Origin: Paenibacillus stellifer
GTDB lineage: Bacteria; Bacillota; Bacilli; Paenibacillales; Paenibacillaceae
Length of the DNA: 64,000 bases
Reading direction: 5' to 3'
Assembly (NCBI RefSeq): GCF_000758685.1
Contig: NZ_CP009286.1
Location: forward strand, 5,313,001 to 5,377,000
Under the pieces are notes generated by a model, which saw nothing but the letters and a program-made list of their open reading frames with translations, searched no databases and was not told where the DNA came from. Shown here piece by piece: positions 46,464 to 55,829 of the stretch. The number at the start of each line of letters is the position of its first letter. Position 1 is the first letter of the stretch. The position numbers were made by a program, and so were the translations under genes.

Positions 46464-47108
46464 TTATTGAACGTGCGGAATCCGCGCCGCCCAGGTGGCG
46501 GCCTGAAGCAGGAGCTTGCGCACTTCCGGGTGACGGAACGAAGGCTCGTGATGACCCGGCATGAGATACACTACCCGTCCCAGCCCGTAGCTGTGACACC
46601 AGGCCGCAGGCCAGGTTTCGCCGTCCGCTTCGTACTCCATCAGAACCGTCTTCTCGGTGAAGGGATCGAACTCATACCGGTAAGGCTCTTCCTCCAGCGC
46701 AAAATCCTCAACGCCCTCCATAATGTCATGATCATGCGCCAGCACCCGGAATTGCAGGGGCGTGTACGGGGGATGGCCCGTAAATTTGGCTCCGATCAAC
46801 TGGGCGAGCTCATAACGGTTCGCGAGCGAGAGACCGGTATGTACAACGATAAGTCCGCCGCCGCCCGACACATAACTCAGCAGGCCCGACGCCTGCTGCG
46901 GGGAGACAGACTCGTTCCACAGCTCATTGTAGGCGATGCACAGATCATAGCTGCCGAGATTCTCGGCCAGCATCATTTTTTTATTTTCCGTACACTGGAC
47001 AGTCATTAATTCATTCAGAACATGGGTAATCTGCTTATCCACTCCCTGAAGCGGATGAAAGCGGGGATGTGTATACTCACCCAGCAGCAGACATTTTCTT
47101 TTATCCAT
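46464..47108 (-). CDS. ThuA-like domain protein
   Basis: A 214-residue protein with the ThuA (trehalose-utilisation, class I amidotransferase-like) fold: GGGGLIVVHTGLSLANRYEL, LIGAKFTGHPPYTPL, then MEYEADGETWPAAWCHSYGLGRVVYLMPGHH. The nucleophile Cys of true amidotransferases is not in place, as in other ThuA members. Start behind AAGGAGGA. Single gene; the sugar or other substrate is not inferable. Confidence 0.8.
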   Translation of the reverse strand: MDKRKCLLLGEYTHPRFHPLQGVDKQITHVLNELMTVQCTENKKMMLAENLGSYDLCIAYNELWNESVSPQQASGLLSYVSGGGGLIVVHTGLSLANRYELAQLIGAKFTGHPPYTPLQFRVLAHDHDIMEGVEDFALEEEPYRYEFDPFTEKTVLMEYEADGETWPAAWCHSYGLGRVVYLMPGHHEPSFRHPEVRKLLLQAATWAARIPHVQ

Positions 47109-47283
47109 AAAAGGAGTCCTCCTTGTGCGTCGAATCCAGTATTGCTGCCTTTATTGTAAGGAAAATGGTGCCGGATGTCCATGTAAGCCTGCATATTGGC
47201 CGCGCCTCCCGCCATGCCAAAGAGCATTCCCTCCCGAATACCCGGTCGGAAATGCTCCCTGTGTCTGCCTGAGAATCCGGCTG

Positions 47284-48096
47284 CTACTGCCGCGCCGCGA
47301 GATAGCGGCCAAGCTCCACAATCATGCTGCCCATCCGCTCCTGCTCCGGCACGACGATGCGGCTGATCCCCGCTTCCTTCAGTGAATCGGCGGTCACCTT
47401 GCCGACCGATACCGCAAGCACGGAAGTCTCAAATGCTTCAAGCATGGCGGGCAGCATGCCCCGGCTCTCCGCATATTCCGCCAGAAACCGGATTTGCGGC
47501 GCGCTCGTAAAGGTGACGGCATCCACTTTGCCCTGAATAATCTCTTCCAGAAGCAGCGCAAGGCTCTCCTCCTCGGGCGGGAGATGCTTGTAGGGAAGAA
47601 TCTGCTGAACGGAGGCTCCCGCTTCCTGCAGCCAGGCGTTCAGCCTCGGCGCGGGATCGCCGTGAAGCTGCAGCACAGCTCTGGCGCCTCTGAGATCATA
47701 AGCCTCAAGGCCTCTGATGAGACCCGAGGTGCTTCCGTCATCGTCTCTCACTGCCGGAACAAGCCCACGTTTCTTCAGGGCGTTCACGGTCTTGTAACCC
47801 CTGGCGGCAATTCTCGATCCTGCCAGAACCTCCCGAAACTTCTCCTCAAGCCCCATCCCGGCCGCCGACTCGAACAGAGCGTCAAGCCCCATGCCGGTCG
47901 TCAGAATGCTCCAGTCCGGCGGATCGGCGATCCAGGCCGCAAGATCCCGGCGAAGCTCCTCCCCATCCAGAAAGACCGTTCCTTGAGCGGGCCGCAGCAG
48001 TGCCGTTCCACCCATATTGGTCACCAGCTTGGCCAGCTCTTCCGATTTTCTCGGACCGGCAAGAGCGATGATGACTCCTTGTAATTGATCTGCCAT
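47284..48096 (-). CDS. hemD: Uroporphyrinogen-III synthase
   Basis: A 270-residue HemD-like enzyme that would close hydroxymethylbilane to uroporphyrinogen III for heme or siroheme. It shows the typical two-lobe pattern with low identity: ALAGPRKSEELAKLVTNMGG, ILTTGMGLDALF, ARGYKTVNALKKRGLVP, then VDAVTFTSAPQIRFLAEYAE and LAVSVGKVTADSLKEAGI. It is not in a hem operon here, so it may be a second copy tied to siroheme. Start behind GGGAGGAG. Confidence 0.85.
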   Translation of the reverse strand: MADQLQGVIIALAGPRKSEELAKLVTNMGGTALLRPAQGTVFLDGEELRRDLAAWIADPPDWSILTTGMGLDALFESAAGMGLEEKFREVLAGSRIAARGYKTVNALKKRGLVPAVRDDDGSTSGLIRGLEAYDLRGARAVLQLHGDPAPRLNAWLQEAGASVQQILPYKHLPPEEESLALLLEEIIQGKVDAVTFTSAPQIRFLAEYAESRGMLPAMLEAFETSVLAVSVGKVTADSLKEAGISRIVVPEQERMGSMIVELGRYLAARQ

Positions 48097-48169
48097 GTCG
48101 CGGCTCCTCCCTCTTCTCTTCGCTGTAGTTGATTCTCAGTATACTTGCAAGAGTGCCCGTAAGAAAAGA

Positions 48170-48197
48170 CCGGCCCCGCCTTTTCGGGCAGGGCCGG
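48170..48197 (-). terminator. Intrinsic terminator of chemoreceptor gene
   Basis: ccggccc(c)gcc pairs with ggcagggccgg around ttttcg; the minus strand continues TCTTTTCTTACG. It lies just past the chemoreceptor stop. Confidence 0.85.
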
Positions 48198-48204
48198 GAG
48201 ATAT

Positions 48205-50289
48205 TTAGCTTGCGATTCCGGAAGACGATCCGTCTTCACCGGAATGGGCGTCATCTTCGGTCCGGACGGCTGGCTCACCAGGAGCTTCGAACTGTTCATC
48301 CGAATACAGCTTGAACCGGCTGACCAGCGCCTGAAGCTCGTCCGCCAGACGGCTGAGATCCGCGGATGACGAGGCAATCTCCTCGACCGAGGCCAACTGT
48401 TCCTCCGCCGCTGCCGAGATCATCTCCGTATTGGCGGCCGTCTCCCGGGAGACCAGACCGATCTCCTCCATCGCCGCCCCCATGCCGTCGGCTTCCGCCG
48501 ACAGAGTGCGGACGCCTTGGCTCATGGCTTCGATCTTGTCCGCAGCTCCCTTGACCGCCTTGCGGATCCGAGAGAAAGAACGGCCGCTGGTGTCGACGGC
48601 TATAACGCCATCCGACACTTTCTCCTTGGCGTCGTCCATCAGTGCCGACGCTTCCTTCATTTCACTGTGGATGGCCTGGATCACATCAGCGATTTCACTG
48701 GCCGATTTCTCGGATTGCTCAGCCAGCTTGCGAACCTCTGCCGCGACGACTGCGAAGCCCCGGCCCTGTTCGCCGGCACGTGCGGCTTCAATAGAAGCGT
48801 TAAGAGCCAGCAGATTGGTCTGGCGGGCGATGCCCATGATCAGCTCGACAATCCCGCCGATGCGTTCACCCCGCTCGTTCAGGGTCCCGATCACCGTGCT
48901 TAGCTGCTCAACCGTTTCATGGATGCCGTTGATTTTATCGACAACCATTATTACAGCGTCGTTGCCTGACACCGCCGTGTCCGTGGTCTTCCCCATCACC
49001 AGGGACACCTCGTTCATGTAGTTCGACAGGTTCGCCACTTCCGCCGTGGTGGCCGAAGTGCCTTCCACGCCGCGCGCCGCACTCTTCAGCTGACGCTCGC
49101 CTCCGGCCGCCACTTCCTGAATCGCCACGGTGACATGCTCGATGGCTTTGGTCGTCTGTTCCGCGCCTGCAGTCAGCTCTGCTGCCGAGGAGGAAACATT
49201 GTCGGTCATTTCCCGAACGCCGATAATCATCTCTCTAAGACTCGTGACCATCGCCTTGAAGTTCGCGGCCAGCTCGCCGATTTCATCATTTCCAAATGAG
49301 CCGATATCCTGGGAGAGATCGCCACGGCTGATGACCTCGGTTGCCTGTCCGAGCCGGCGGATCGGTTTCAGAAGCGAGCGGATCATGAAGACGATCAGCA
49401 CCAGCGCGAGCAGAACGGACAAAGTGAGCACGATGATAACTGTGTTCCGGACTTCCACCGAGGCTTCCGAGATTTCACTCTTGTCGATGGTGCCGGCGAT
49501 TCTCCAGCCCGTCGCCTTATTGATCAGATAGGTCATCTCTTTGGGAACTCCGTTATATGTATAATCGAAGGTGGCGGAATCCTTGTCGAACATTTTCAGG
49601 AAAAAAGCCTGCTCCGCTTCCTTGCCGACCGTCTCTATCGGGTGTACGACGAACCTCTTGCTGCTGTCTATAATGAAAATGTATCCCCTCTTGCCAACGT
49701 TCATGTCGACCAGCTCCGCAAGCTGCTTCAGGTTGAGCTGCATGACAAATACACCGTCCCCATCCTTCAGAACGGAGGATATAGAGACGACCGTTTCTTT
49801 GTGTTCATTCTGGGATACCGGGGAAATGACGACGCCCTGTCCCTTCTTGACGGCGTTCACATAGGAGGCTTCGGTCCGCAGGTCAAAGCCCGCAGGCAGC
49901 GATTCGTCCGACGAAGTAACAACGTTGCCCTGCTTGGTCCCCACGTATACGTTCAGCACATCGGGATGCATGGCGGCATATTCCTTCAGCCTGCCTTTCA
50001 GCTCTTCATAGCCCGATCCGTTCGGATCGCTGTTGACTGTGGCGGATGAGAGTGCGTCGACGAAATATTTGACGTCATTGATTTTGGAGGCCATATTATT
50101 ATCGACGATCTCATTGACCGTCTCCACGCTCTCACGGGCACTTCCAGCCAGTTGGGCGCCCAGGTTGGCGCTTGCAGACCTGAAGGTAAGACCCGCGACG
50201 ACAAGGCTAGGGATGAGCAGCACAATCAGGTACGTCACCGCCAGCTTGGTACGCATATTCAGGCGCGCCTTCTTCTTTGGTTCAGGCAT
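48205..50289 (-). CDS. Methyl-accepting chemotaxis protein
   Basis: A 694-residue receptor. A transmembrane helix (about 12-33), a dCache-type extracellular sensor (about 40-290) with the features [16 protein letters not shown] and [19 protein letters not shown], a second helix (about 292-315), a HAMP domain, and the signalling domain with the conserved tip [17 protein letters not shown], where [24 protein letters not shown] appears. The ATG at 50289 has GGGGGA upstream. Likely senses a small solute such as an amino acid or organic acid. Confidence 0.93.
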   Translation of the reverse strand: MPEPKKKARLNMRTKLAVTYLIVLLIPSLVVAGLTFRSASANLGAQLAGSARESVETVNEIVDNNMASKINDVKYFVDALSSATVNSDPNGSGYEELKGRLKEYAAMHPDVLNVYVGTKQGNVVTSSDESLPAGFDLRTEASYVNAVKKGQGVVISPVSQNEHKETVVSISSVLKDGDGVFVMQLNLKQLAELVDMNVGKRGYIFIIDSSKRFVVHPIETVGKEAEQAFFLKMFDKDSATFDYTYNGVPKEMTYLINKATGWRIAGTIDKSEISEASVEVRNTVIIVLTLSVLLALVLIVFMIRSLLKPIRRLGQATEVISRGDLSQDIGSFGNDEIGELAANFKAMVTSLREMIIGVREMTDNVSSSAAELTAGAEQTTKAIEHVTVAIQEVAAGGERQLKSAARGVEGTSATTAEVANLSNYMNEVSLVMGKTTDTAVSGNDAVIMVVDKINGIHETVEQLSTVIGTLNERGERIGGIVELIMGIARQTNLLALNASIEAARAGEQGRGFAVVAAEVRKLAEQSEKSASEIADVIQAIHSEMKEASALMDDAKEKVSDGVIAVDTSGRSFSRIRKAVKGAADKIEAMSQGVRTLSAEADGMGAAMEEIGLVSRETAANTEMISAAAEEQLASVEEIASSSADLSRLADELQALVSRFKLYSDEQFEAPGEPAVRTEDDAHSGEDGSSSGIAS

Positions 50290-50494
50290 TTCCAATCCCC
50301 CATTTCTTTCTGTTACCCTTGTGTACACGCCTAAGAATATGGGAGTCAGACCTGCTGGATCGCGGGCAACGCTTCTTAAACTTACAGCATCAGTGCCGCA
50401 GGCGTACTAGGGAGATACGGTCGCATACATAAGGTATATCAGTATATCGGCACCTATCAGCCATTTTTTTACTTTATATTGTGCAAAACAGCAT

Positions 50495-50537
50495 AAAGAC
50501 GCCTCCTTCGTTCTTGCCTGTGAAGGAGACGCCTTTC
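50495..50537 (-). terminator. Intrinsic terminator of PerR-like gene
   Basis: aaagacgcctcctt pairs with gaaggagacgccttt over a 14-base loop, with A/T-rich flanks. It lies about 60 bp past the regulator's stop. Confidence 0.85.
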
Positions 50538-50594
50538 GATTCAGCTATTCGTTTCGTTGTTCCAGATCGCTCTGTTCCGCCTTCGGGGCGGGAC

Positions 50595-50999
50595 TTAGTT
50601 CACTACTTTGCTGCGGCAGGATGGGCATACGCCGCTGAAGACGACATGCGCATGGCCGATGCTGTACCCGGTCTCTTTCGCGACCGAATCCATCCAGGGC
50701 TCCGGCACATGCGTCATGACCTCGTCGACGGCTCCGCACACCTCACAGATGATATGCTGGTGCTCATCCATCCGGGCATCGTAACGGCTCGCTGCTTCGC
50801 CCAGCTTCAGTTCGCGGATCAGTTGCTTGTCAGTCAAATAGCGGAGGGAGTTGTACACGGTTCCATAAGCAAGGTTATGTCCTTTCTCGACGAGACGGTT
50901 CATCACATCGGAGGCGGTTGGATGGTCATGGGAATCACGGACAATATTATAGACAGCTTGACGCTGTGAAGTCAGGTTTATATGTCTCACATCAATCAT
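50595..50999 (-). CDS. perR: Fur-family regulator, PerR-like
   Basis: A 134-residue metal-dependent repressor. The winged-helix region is NLAYGTVYNSLRYLTDKQLI (about 42-62). The metal site reads DARMDEHQHII, with H80 and H82. Structural zinc cysteines are C85-x2-C88 and C125-x2-C128. Asp is present at the position after CGAV (D92), where PerR has its peroxide-sensing Asp and Fur has Glu, which argues for PerR. The ATG has only a weak TTAGG upstream. No PerR box was recognised in the adjoining upstream DNA. Confidence 0.82.
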   Translation of the reverse strand: MIDVRHINLTSQRQAVYNIVRDSHDHPTASDVMNRLVEKGHNLAYGTVYNSLRYLTDKQLIRELKLGEAASRYDARMDEHQHIICEVCGAVDEVMTHVPEPWMDSVAKETGYSIGHAHVVFSGVCPSCRSKVVN

Positions 51000-51235
51000 C
51001 CTAACTATTTTATTTTTAGATCAAGTATAAATCGTTTGTGTGTTCCGGTCAATCCGGTCGAGTCATTCCTAATAAAAGGAACCCGAAAACAAGCGGCAAT
51101 CCGAAAAATCGCCAATATTTCGATCCAATTCGACAAAAAACGTCAACACTTTTACTGTAAATTCCGATAAAATAGACTCGAACCGCAACTGATTACGTCC
51201 AAGCCATATTGGGCAGAGGAGCTCAAGATTTTCCT

Positions 51236-52342
51236 ATGTTGATAATCGAACTACTGAACAGCCTTTTCGCTAATTTCTGCATCCTCGTTACGTTTCTGTT
51301 TCTTTCGGGGATGCTGTCCAAAAAATACAATATCGCCGGACATTCCGTCAGCAGGATTACCCGCGTCAGTGCGGGACTGCTCTTCGGATGCTTCGGCATC
51401 GTCTTGATGAGCTATTCGTTTCCGGTCGGCCCGGACACCTACGCGAATCTTAGACATCTGACCATCGTGCTGATTTCGTCGTATATCGGCTGGCTTCCCG
51501 GACTGATCTGCACCATGCTATTGTCCGTTAGCCGCATCCTAATATACGGGGCTTCCTATAATTCGATCTCAGCCGCGGTTTCCCTGCTGATTGGCGGCCT
51601 CTTATGCTGCTGGATCTCCCTGCTTCCGTGGTCGCGTCTTCGCAAGGTAACCGTCAGCAATTTGCTCTGTCTTGGCATTACCCTGGTGACGCTTGTGAAC
51701 AACCTGGGGGATATCCGGCTTGTTATGGACTTTTACCCGCTGCAGTTCGCCGTCACGGTTGCCGCCGGTCTTGCCATCTACTATGTCGCCGAATATATTT
51801 ACCGCTCGAACGACCTCTATACCCAGCTTGAGCTGAACGCTACGACCGACTACCTGACCAGCCTGAATAACCTCCGCCAGTTTCACCGGCATCTGGATAC
51901 GGAGATTGCCCGCGCCGAACGCCGGGGAGAGTGCCTGTCGCTTCTCGCCATTGATATCGATCATTTCAAGCAGATCAACGACACCTACGGCCACCCTGCG
52001 GGGGACGCGATCCTGAAGGAGTTCGCCCGCCGTCTCTCGAGCATTTCCCGGACCTACGATATCGTGTCCCGGAACGGCGGAGAGGAATTCACCGTCATCC
52101 TTCCGGATTGTCCGCTGTATCAGGCGCAGAAAGCTGCGGAACGAATCCGTGCGGCAGTAGACGGCGTCAACTTCACGCTCCCTGCCGGCAAGAAAATCCA
52201 CATTACCATTTCAGTCGGAGCGGCTTCCTATCCGGAGAGCATTCAGGACCCTGACGGAGCCCTGCTCTTCCAATACGCAGACAAAGCATTGTATGCCGCC
52301 AAAAATGCGGGCAGAAACAAAGTGTGCACCGCCGATTACTGA
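51236..52342 (+). CDS. Membrane diguanylate cyclase (GGDEF)
   Basis: A 368-residue enzyme that makes cyclic di-GMP from GTP. The N-terminal half holds five to six transmembrane helices of the 5TM-LYT type. The GGDEF domain (about 200-365) starts ATTDYLTSLNNLRQF. The active-site motif is GGEEF in SRNGGEEFTVIL, intact. The upstream RTYD five residues before it fits the product-inhibition I-site RxxD. The ATG at 51236 is chosen over a TTG further up because of the AGAGGAG site. Single gene. Confidence 0.93.
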   Translation: MLIIELLNSLFANFCILVTFLFLSGMLSKKYNIAGHSVSRITRVSAGLLFGCFGIVLMSYSFPVGPDTYANLRHLTIVLISSYIGWLPGLICTMLLSVSRILIYGASYNSISAAVSLLIGGLLCCWISLLPWSRLRKVTVSNLLCLGITLVTLVNNLGDIRLVMDFYPLQFAVTVAAGLAIYYVAEYIYRSNDLYTQLELNATTDYLTSLNNLRQFHRHLDTEIARAERRGECLSLLAIDIDHFKQINDTYGHPAGDAILKEFARRLSSISRTYDIVSRNGGEEFTVILPDCPLYQAQKAAERIRAAVDGVNFTLPAGKKIHITISVGAASYPESIQDPDGALLFQYADKALYAAKNAGRNKVCTADY

Positions 52343-52787
52343 ACAGATTCAAGGTCATAATCCGAGGCGTAACGATATCAAGAATCGTACAGGGTTGTAT
52401 AAAGGCTTGGTATCATTATCGGCACTGATCCAACGGAATGTAACATCACCGGGCACATACAGCCGAACATATCGTTCATCGGCACGGGCACGTCCGACCT
52501 CGGACAGATGCGGCCCGCTACCTCATTTAACCGCCTTTGCCGATAATCCGGAAACCCGCCGGAGAAGCTGCGGAGAAGCTGCCCGGTCTCTTCATAATTC
52601 GCTCCCTGGCTGTTTCGGAGCCGCCGCAAGAACCTTTCATCACCATCCCCCTCTCTCCACTGCCGTTTCAAGTCCTTCCTGCAGATTGGCGTCTTCCGCT
52701 TCAATTCATGAAGTACACCCCAAGTTTCTATTCCCGCTTCAGTGGTAATAAATGAAATGATGACTGTATAATGAAGGAGGAAACGGG
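52343..52787. other. Gene-free spacer upstream of FAD-Rieske gene
   Basis: 445 bp with no recognisable gene on either strand. Small open frames exist but have no ribosome site, no homology that I recognise and no codon bias. No repeats were seen. The last 30 bp carry AAGGAGG for the next gene. Confidence 0.5.
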
Positions 52788-54335
52788 ATGGACCCGGAGA
52801 ATAAATGGCCGGAAAGTCTGCCGAAGCTGCCCAGATCGCTATGGAGAGAAACAACGGAGCTGCCGTCTTTTCCAAGACTGGCAGAGGATCATACGACCGA
52901 GGTAGCCATCGTCGGCGGCGGGATCACCGGTATAACAACGGCTTACCTGCTGACGGAGGCCGGCTATAAGGTCACGATCCTTGAAGGAGACAAGCTGCTG
53001 ACCGGCACGACAGGCTTCACAACCGCCAAGATTACGGCCCAGCACGGACTGATCTACGATACGCTTGTGAAGCATTTCGGAGAAGAACAGGCGCTGGCTT
53101 ACTTCCGTTCGAACAGCGAAGGGATGGAGTGGATTCTGCAAACAGCGGAGAAACTCGGCCTATCCTGTGGAATACGGCGTGAGGACGCCTATCTGTACAG
53201 TCCTCTCGGCGACGACAAGACGCTGAAGAGCCTGACAGAGGAATTCGAGGCTTACCGCAAGCTTGGCCTTCCCGGCGAATGGGTTGACTATGTGTCTCTG
53301 CCCATGCAGGTTGGCGGAGCAATCAAGCTTCCGGGGCAGGCCCGCTTTCATCCTCTCGAATATTTAAAGGGGCTGCTGCAGAAGGTTCTGGATAAAGGCG
53401 GAATCGTCTATGAGCATACGGTTATTGCCGAAAAAGTGGAAAGTGACGGCGGACTCACGCTGTTCACCGAGCGCGGCGAGCACCGGATCAAGTGCCGGCA
53501 TGCGGTCTCGGCTTCCCATTTTCCTTTCTACGACGGCGGCCATCTGTACTTCTCGCGCCTTCACGCCGAGCGCTCCTATGCGCTGGCCTTCGAACCCGAA
53601 ACGGATTATGAAGGCGGCATGTACCTGAGTGCCGGAGGACCGAAGCGCTCTCTCCGGGCGGTCGAATGGGAAGGCAAGCGGCTCGTTATCGCAGGGGGCG
53701 AGAACCACAAAACCGGACAGAGCAAGTGCACATTCGGCCATTTCGAGAATTTGGAGGTATTCGCCGGGGAGCTCCTGGGCATCCGGTCCATTCCCTTCCG
53801 CTGGTCAGCCCAGGATCTCGTAACGGTGGACCAGGTCCCCTATATCGGCCAAATGTCCGATGACAAGGAGATCTATGTGGCCACAGGCTTCGCGAAGTGG
53901 GGGATGACAAGCGGCACCCTGGCAGCCAGGCTCATCGCCGACCAGATCATGCGCAGGCGCAATCCGTACACGGAGCTCTATGATCCGTCCCGTTTCAAGG
54001 CAAATCCCGGCATCCGAAACTTCCTTGCGCAGAACCTGAACGTAGCGAAAGAGCTTGTGGAAGGCAAAGTGGAATTCACCCGCAGGAAACTGGAAGAGCT
54101 TCATCCAGGCGAAGGTGCGGTGGTCCGCCATGACGGCAAACGCGTCGGTGCCTACAAAGACCCCGAGGGCGGCCTCCATCTGGTGGACCGGACCTGCACG
54201 CACATGGGATGCGAATGCGAATGGAACGCGAGCGAACGTTCCTGGGACTGCCCCTGCCACGGCTCCCGCTACTCCTATGACGGCGAAGTGCTGGAGGGAC
54301 CGGCAGTCGAACCGCTGGCCAAGGTGGAGCCATAA
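52788..54335 (+). CDS. FAD-dependent oxidoreductase with Rieske domain
   Basis: A 515-residue fusion of a DAO/GlpO-type FAD domain and a C-terminal Rieske [2Fe-2S] domain. The FAD Rossmann motif VAIVGGGITGITTAYLL is at about 36-52. Rieske ligands are C470-x-H472 in DRTCTHMG and C488-x2-H491 in CPCHGSRYS. Two-domain proteins of this type are widespread in Bacilli but their substrate is not established. Start ATG is behind AAGGAGG. It precedes the SDR gene by 92 bp and may share a transcript. Confidence 0.9.
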   Translation: MDPENKWPESLPKLPRSLWRETTELPSFPRLAEDHTTEVAIVGGGITGITTAYLLTEAGYKVTILEGDKLLTGTTGFTTAKITAQHGLIYDTLVKHFGEEQALAYFRSNSEGMEWILQTAEKLGLSCGIRREDAYLYSPLGDDKTLKSLTEEFEAYRKLGLPGEWVDYVSLPMQVGGAIKLPGQARFHPLEYLKGLLQKVLDKGGIVYEHTVIAEKVESDGGLTLFTERGEHRIKCRHAVSASHFPFYDGGHLYFSRLHAERSYALAFEPETDYEGGMYLSAGGPKRSLRAVEWEGKRLVIAGGENHKTGQSKCTFGHFENLEVFAGELLGIRSIPFRWSAQDLVTVDQVPYIGQMSDDKEIYVATGFAKWGMTSGTLAARLIADQIMRRRNPYTELYDPSRFKANPGIRNFLAQNLNVAKELVEGKVEFTRRKLEELHPGEGAVVRHDGKRVGAYKDPEGGLHLVDRTCTHMGCECEWNASERSWDCPCHGSRYSYDGEVLEGPAVEPLAKVEP

Positions 54336-54427
54336 GCCCACCTTAGGCCAGCATAGGACAACAGGCGGAAGACACAAGAATAAACAGCTTAAACCCACTA
54401 CTAATTCATGAAGGAGAGATTGGATCG

Positions 54428-55147
54428 ATGGAACTTCGAGGAAAAACGGCTGTCATTACAGGTGCCGGCAAAGGTATCGGCAAGGCTCTGGCGTTGGCGC
54501 TGGCCAAGGAGGGCGCTAATCTGGGATTGATCTCGCGGACGGCTGCGGATCTGGAGGCGCTGAAAGCCGCCATTGCCCAGGAATATGATGTGAAGGTCAG
54601 CGTAGCAGTGGCAGACATTTCGATCCGGGAAGCAGCCGAGCAGGCAGTAGCCGCGCTTCAAAGCGAGCTGGGTACGTTCGACGTGTTAGTCAACAATGCC
54701 GGCGTGGCGACCTTCGGCACCGTTGCAGAGATGGACCCCGAGGTATGGAAGCGGCATATCGATATCAATCTGTTCGGAACCTATTATGTTACCCATGCCG
54801 CGCTGCCCTCGATGATCGAGCGAAAGAGCGGCAACATTATCAATATATCCTCCACTGCGGGAGAACGCGGATTCGCCACAGGCTCCGCTTACTGCGCGTC
54901 CAAGTTCGCGCTGATGGGCTTCACGGAAGCGCTGGCGCAGGAAGTGCGCAAATCCAATATCCGGGTCGTCGCGCTTACGCCGAGCACGGTCAACACCCCG
55001 CTCGCCGAGAATGCGGGACTGCCGATCGGGGACGAGGACCGGATGATGCAGCCGGAGGATGTTGCCGAACTCGCGCTGGCTGCGCTCAAGCTGCCGGACC
55101 GCGTGTTCGTCAAGACCGCCGGAATCTGGACGACCAATCCGCAATAG
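54428..55147 (+). CDS. Short-chain dehydrogenase/reductase, FabG-like
   Basis: A 239-residue NAD(P)-dependent SDR. TGAGKGIG is at 11-18, NNAG at 89-92, catalytic Ser141/142, Tyr155 and Lys159 (SAYCASK). Overall it resembles 3-oxoacyl-ACP reductase paralogues rather than the fatty-acid enzyme itself, which is normally in a fab operon. Start behind GAAGGAGAG. The substrate cannot be read from sequence. Confidence 0.9.
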   Translation: MELRGKTAVITGAGKGIGKALALALAKEGANLGLISRTAADLEALKAAIAQEYDVKVSVAVADISIREAAEQAVAALQSELGTFDVLVNNAGVATFGTVAEMDPEVWKRHIDINLFGTYYVTHAALPSMIERKSGNIINISSTAGERGFATGSAYCASKFALMGFTEALAQEVRKSNIRVVALTPSTVNTPLAENAGLPIGDEDRMMQPEDVAELALAALKLPDRVFVKTAGIWTTNPQ

Positions 55148-55199
55148 TCAAATGCCTGACGCCGGAATCCCATCACCATCACCTTGAGGAGCTGATAAC

Positions 55200-55511
55200 A
55201 TGCTGGTAGTCACGAACACGATCAAAGTGAAGGAAGGCGCCGGAGCAGCGCTGGCCGGGCGCTTCACGGGAAACGGCGGGGTACAGACAATGCCCGGCTT
55301 CGTCCGCCTGGAAGTATGGCACGGCGCTCCAAAGGATGGAGCGGAGGAATTGAAAATCTGCACTGTCTGGGAAAATGAAGAGGCGTTCAAGGGCTGGACA
55401 TCGAGCGAGGCGTTCCGCCAGTCCCATCGCGGTGCCGGGAAGAACGATGACATCCTCGGAGCTTCGTTGGATAAATATGAGCTACTCGCCCGCGTCTCTC
55501 CGGGCGAGTAA
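55200..55511 (+). CDS. HmoA/IsdG-like heme-degrading monooxygenase
   Basis: A 103-residue ABM-fold protein: LVVTNTIKVKEGAGAALAGRF, then MPGFVRLEVW and a mid-protein W-ENEEAFKGWTSSEAFRQSH. This order is that of HmoA/IsdG-type monooxygenases that open heme to release iron. Start ATG behind GAGGAG, 53 bp after the SDR gene. It is followed by an unusual block of hairpins. Heme specificity is inferred from the family only. Confidence 0.85.
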   Translation: MLVVTNTIKVKEGAGAALAGRFTGNGGVQTMPGFVRLEVWHGAPKDGAEELKICTVWENEEAFKGWTSSEAFRQSHRGAGKNDDILGASLDKYELLARVSPGE

Positions 55512-55520
55512 GCGGTCTAC

Positions 55521-55829
55521 GCCGGGGCGGCAACGGCAGCCCCGGCATAAGCGCGGACCCGCGTGAATAGCCAAGCCTGCTGCAGCGCCGGCTTGGCTAT
55601 GGGCGGGTCCGCTCGCCGGGGCTTCGCGCAAGGCCCCGGCGGCTCTACACGCGCAGCAGCAGTCCGCGCTGCGCGTGCCACAAGCCCGGACGGCTCTGCC
55701 CGTCCGGGCCCGCAAATCCGGCGGCGCACAGGCCGCCGGAATGCTAAGAACCCCAGGCTCCGCATCAATTGCGGAACCTGGGGTTCTTGGCTGTGCCGGG
55801 CGAGAGCGCGGTACTCAGTCCGCGCTCTC
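55521..55829. repeat. Array of seven hairpins between convergent genes
   Basis: Seven separate perfect or near-perfect inverted repeats fill 309 bp: 55521-55546 (8 bp), 55553-55612 (10 plus 11 bp), 55648-55677 (10 bp), 55684-55709 (10 bp), 55717-55740 (9 bp), 55746-55788 (12 bp plus inner 4), and 55802-55829 (10 bp). The stems have unrelated sequences, so this is not a repeated element of the REP kind. The last stem loops over the stop codon of the MMPL gene. The sixth, aagaacccc...ggggttctt, is a plausible bidirectional terminator. The region is very GC-rich and has no open frame with a ribosome site. Confidence 0.75.
55746..55788. terminator. Bidirectional terminator between hmoA and MMPL genes
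   Basis: aagaaccccagg pairs with cctggggttctt, with an inner ccgc/gcgg stem and a short loop. AAGAA/TTCTT at the stem base supplies a T-run on both strands. It is the best candidate for ending the convergent genes. Confidence 0.65.

Noticed and set aside
50290..50494. c-di-GMP riboswitch before the chemoreceptor
   Set aside because: No match to the conserved GEMM core; the sequence shows no clear aptamer.
52378..52875. 165-codon open frame on the minus strand
   Set aside because: It overlaps the start of the FAD-Rieske gene, has no ribosome site and no recognisable homology.
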